Assembly (NCBI GenBank): GCA_035275625.1
Contig: DATEMK010000514.1
Span: forward strand, 1 to 14,682
Reading direction: 5' to 3'
Length of the DNA: 14,682 nucleotides
From: DATEMK01 sp035275625
GTDB taxonomy: Bacteria; Bacteroidota; Bacteroidia; AKYH767-A; OLB10
The first letter of the stretch is position 1. Every line of letters starts with the position of its first letter. Of this stretch, positions 14,178 through 14,682 are shown piece after piece. The notes under the pieces are model-generated. The model was not told where the DNA came from and made no database searches. It saw only the letters and a program-made list of their open reading frames with translations. The translations under genes and the position numbers were made by a program.

Positions 14178-14682
14178 ATGAATAAAAATAATTATTGCAT
14201 CATAATGGCAGGCGGTATCGGCAGCCGTTTTTGGCCCATGAGCCGGAATGCTTTTCCAAAACAGTTTCTCGATATTCTCGGAATCGGCAGAACGCTTATC
14301 CAGCAAACCTATGATCGTTTTCTTAAAATCTGTCCGAAAGAAAACATTTACATCGTAACCAATGAAGCCTACATTGAGCTGGTTAAAAAACAGCTTCCCG
14401 ATCTTTTACCCCTCCAGGTTTTAGGTGAGCCTCACCGGAAAAATACAGCGCCTTGCATCGTGTATGCAAACTACAAAATTTCAAAATCAAATCCCGATGC
14501 AAATATTGTTGTTGCCCCAAGCGATCATATTATTTTAAAAGAGGATGCCTTTGTAAAAGCGATTGAAAAAGCGCTGGCCTTTACTGCAGATAAAGATTGC
14601 CTGCTTACACTGGGAATTCATCCCAACCGTCCGGATACGGGTTACGGATACATTCAGTTTATTGATGATAAAGTGCAGGAAG
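14178..14682 (+). CDS. manC: Mannose-1-phosphate guanylyltransferase (partial, cut by window end)
   Basis: Only the first 168 codons are in the window; there is no stop codon. The protein opens NYCIIMAGGIGSRFWPMSRNAFPKQFLDI (5-33), the diagnostic nucleotide-binding signature of GDP-mannose pyrophosphorylase (GGxGSRxWPxSR...FPKQF). EPHRKNTAPCI and VVAPSDHII further on are the second and third hallmarks. The enzyme makes GDP-mannose from GTP and mannose-1-phosphate in the cytoplasm, feeding fucose, rhamnose or mannose into glycans. Whether this member has the additional isomerase domain found in some ManC enzymes cannot be seen here. It may supply donor sugars to glycosyltransferases elsewhere in the genome, possibly including the GT4 gene in this window. 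Confidence 0.9.
   Translation, partial: MNKNNYCIIMAGGIGSRFWPMSRNAFPKQFLDILGIGRTLIQQTYDRFLKICPKENIYIVTNEAYIELVKKQLPDLLPLQVLGEPHRKNTAPCIVYANYKISKSNPDANIVVAPSDHIILKEDAFVKAIEKALAFTADKDCLLTLGIHPNRPDTGYGYIQFIDDKVQE

Overview
The window looks like chromosomal DNA from a Bacteroidota bacterium, probably a free-living Chitinophagales or Sphingobacteriales-like lineage; the exact taxon cannot be fixed by eye. The clearest sign is the run mutY - ssb - gldE - gldD, a gene order I know from this phylum. Other signs are a GldD lipoprotein, Bacteroidota-type promoter boxes (TTTG plus TAnnTTTG, best seen before ssb), little use of Shine-Dalgarno sites, and moderately AT-rich DNA with short palindromes between genes. 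I see no rRNA, tRNA, CRISPR array, transposase or phage gene.

Layout. Positions 118-627 encode a hotdog-fold acyl-CoA thioesterase. Positions 733-3531 hold a compact three-gene module: an ATP-grasp ligase and a COG4947-type esterase on the minus strand, divergent from a second, enterochelin-esterase-like hydrolase that carries a calcium-loop (EF-hand-like) motif. Its biochemistry is not evident and it is the best candidate here for an undescribed system. Positions 3596-6055 encode a GT4 glycosyltransferase and a Wzx/MOP-type flippase, separated by only 9 bases, which fits surface glycan assembly and export. Positions 6071-9690 are the mutY, ssb, gldE, gldD block (DNA repair and replication, then a membrane CBS-domain protein and a gliding/secretion lipoprotein). 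A GT-C (family 39-like) membrane glycosyltransferase lies on the minus strand at 9694-11085, end to end with gldD. From 11205 onward come a short-chain dehydrogenase, a SprT-like zinc protease-fold protein, a class I/II aminotransferase, and the first 168 codons of a GDP-mannose pyrophosphorylase cut by the window edge.

How they fit together. Four genes (GT4, flippase, GT39-like, ManC-like) belong to envelope sugar chemistry but are scattered among housekeeping genes rather than forming one locus. GldE and GldD act at the inner membrane and periplasm in the gliding/type IX secretion context.

The most striking non-coding signal is a set of short tandem repeats of 7-8 bases at gene boundaries (2532, 7122, 7698-7777, 9115, 12730). 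They are not all intergenic: one set encodes the last residues and stop codon of MutY, one runs in phase to the start codon of gldE as a large hairpin, and one encodes the hydrophobic part of the GldD signal peptide. GC-rich palindromes lie at 1777, 3548 and 14136; the last two are near-identical copies, each about 30 bases before an envelope-sugar gene.
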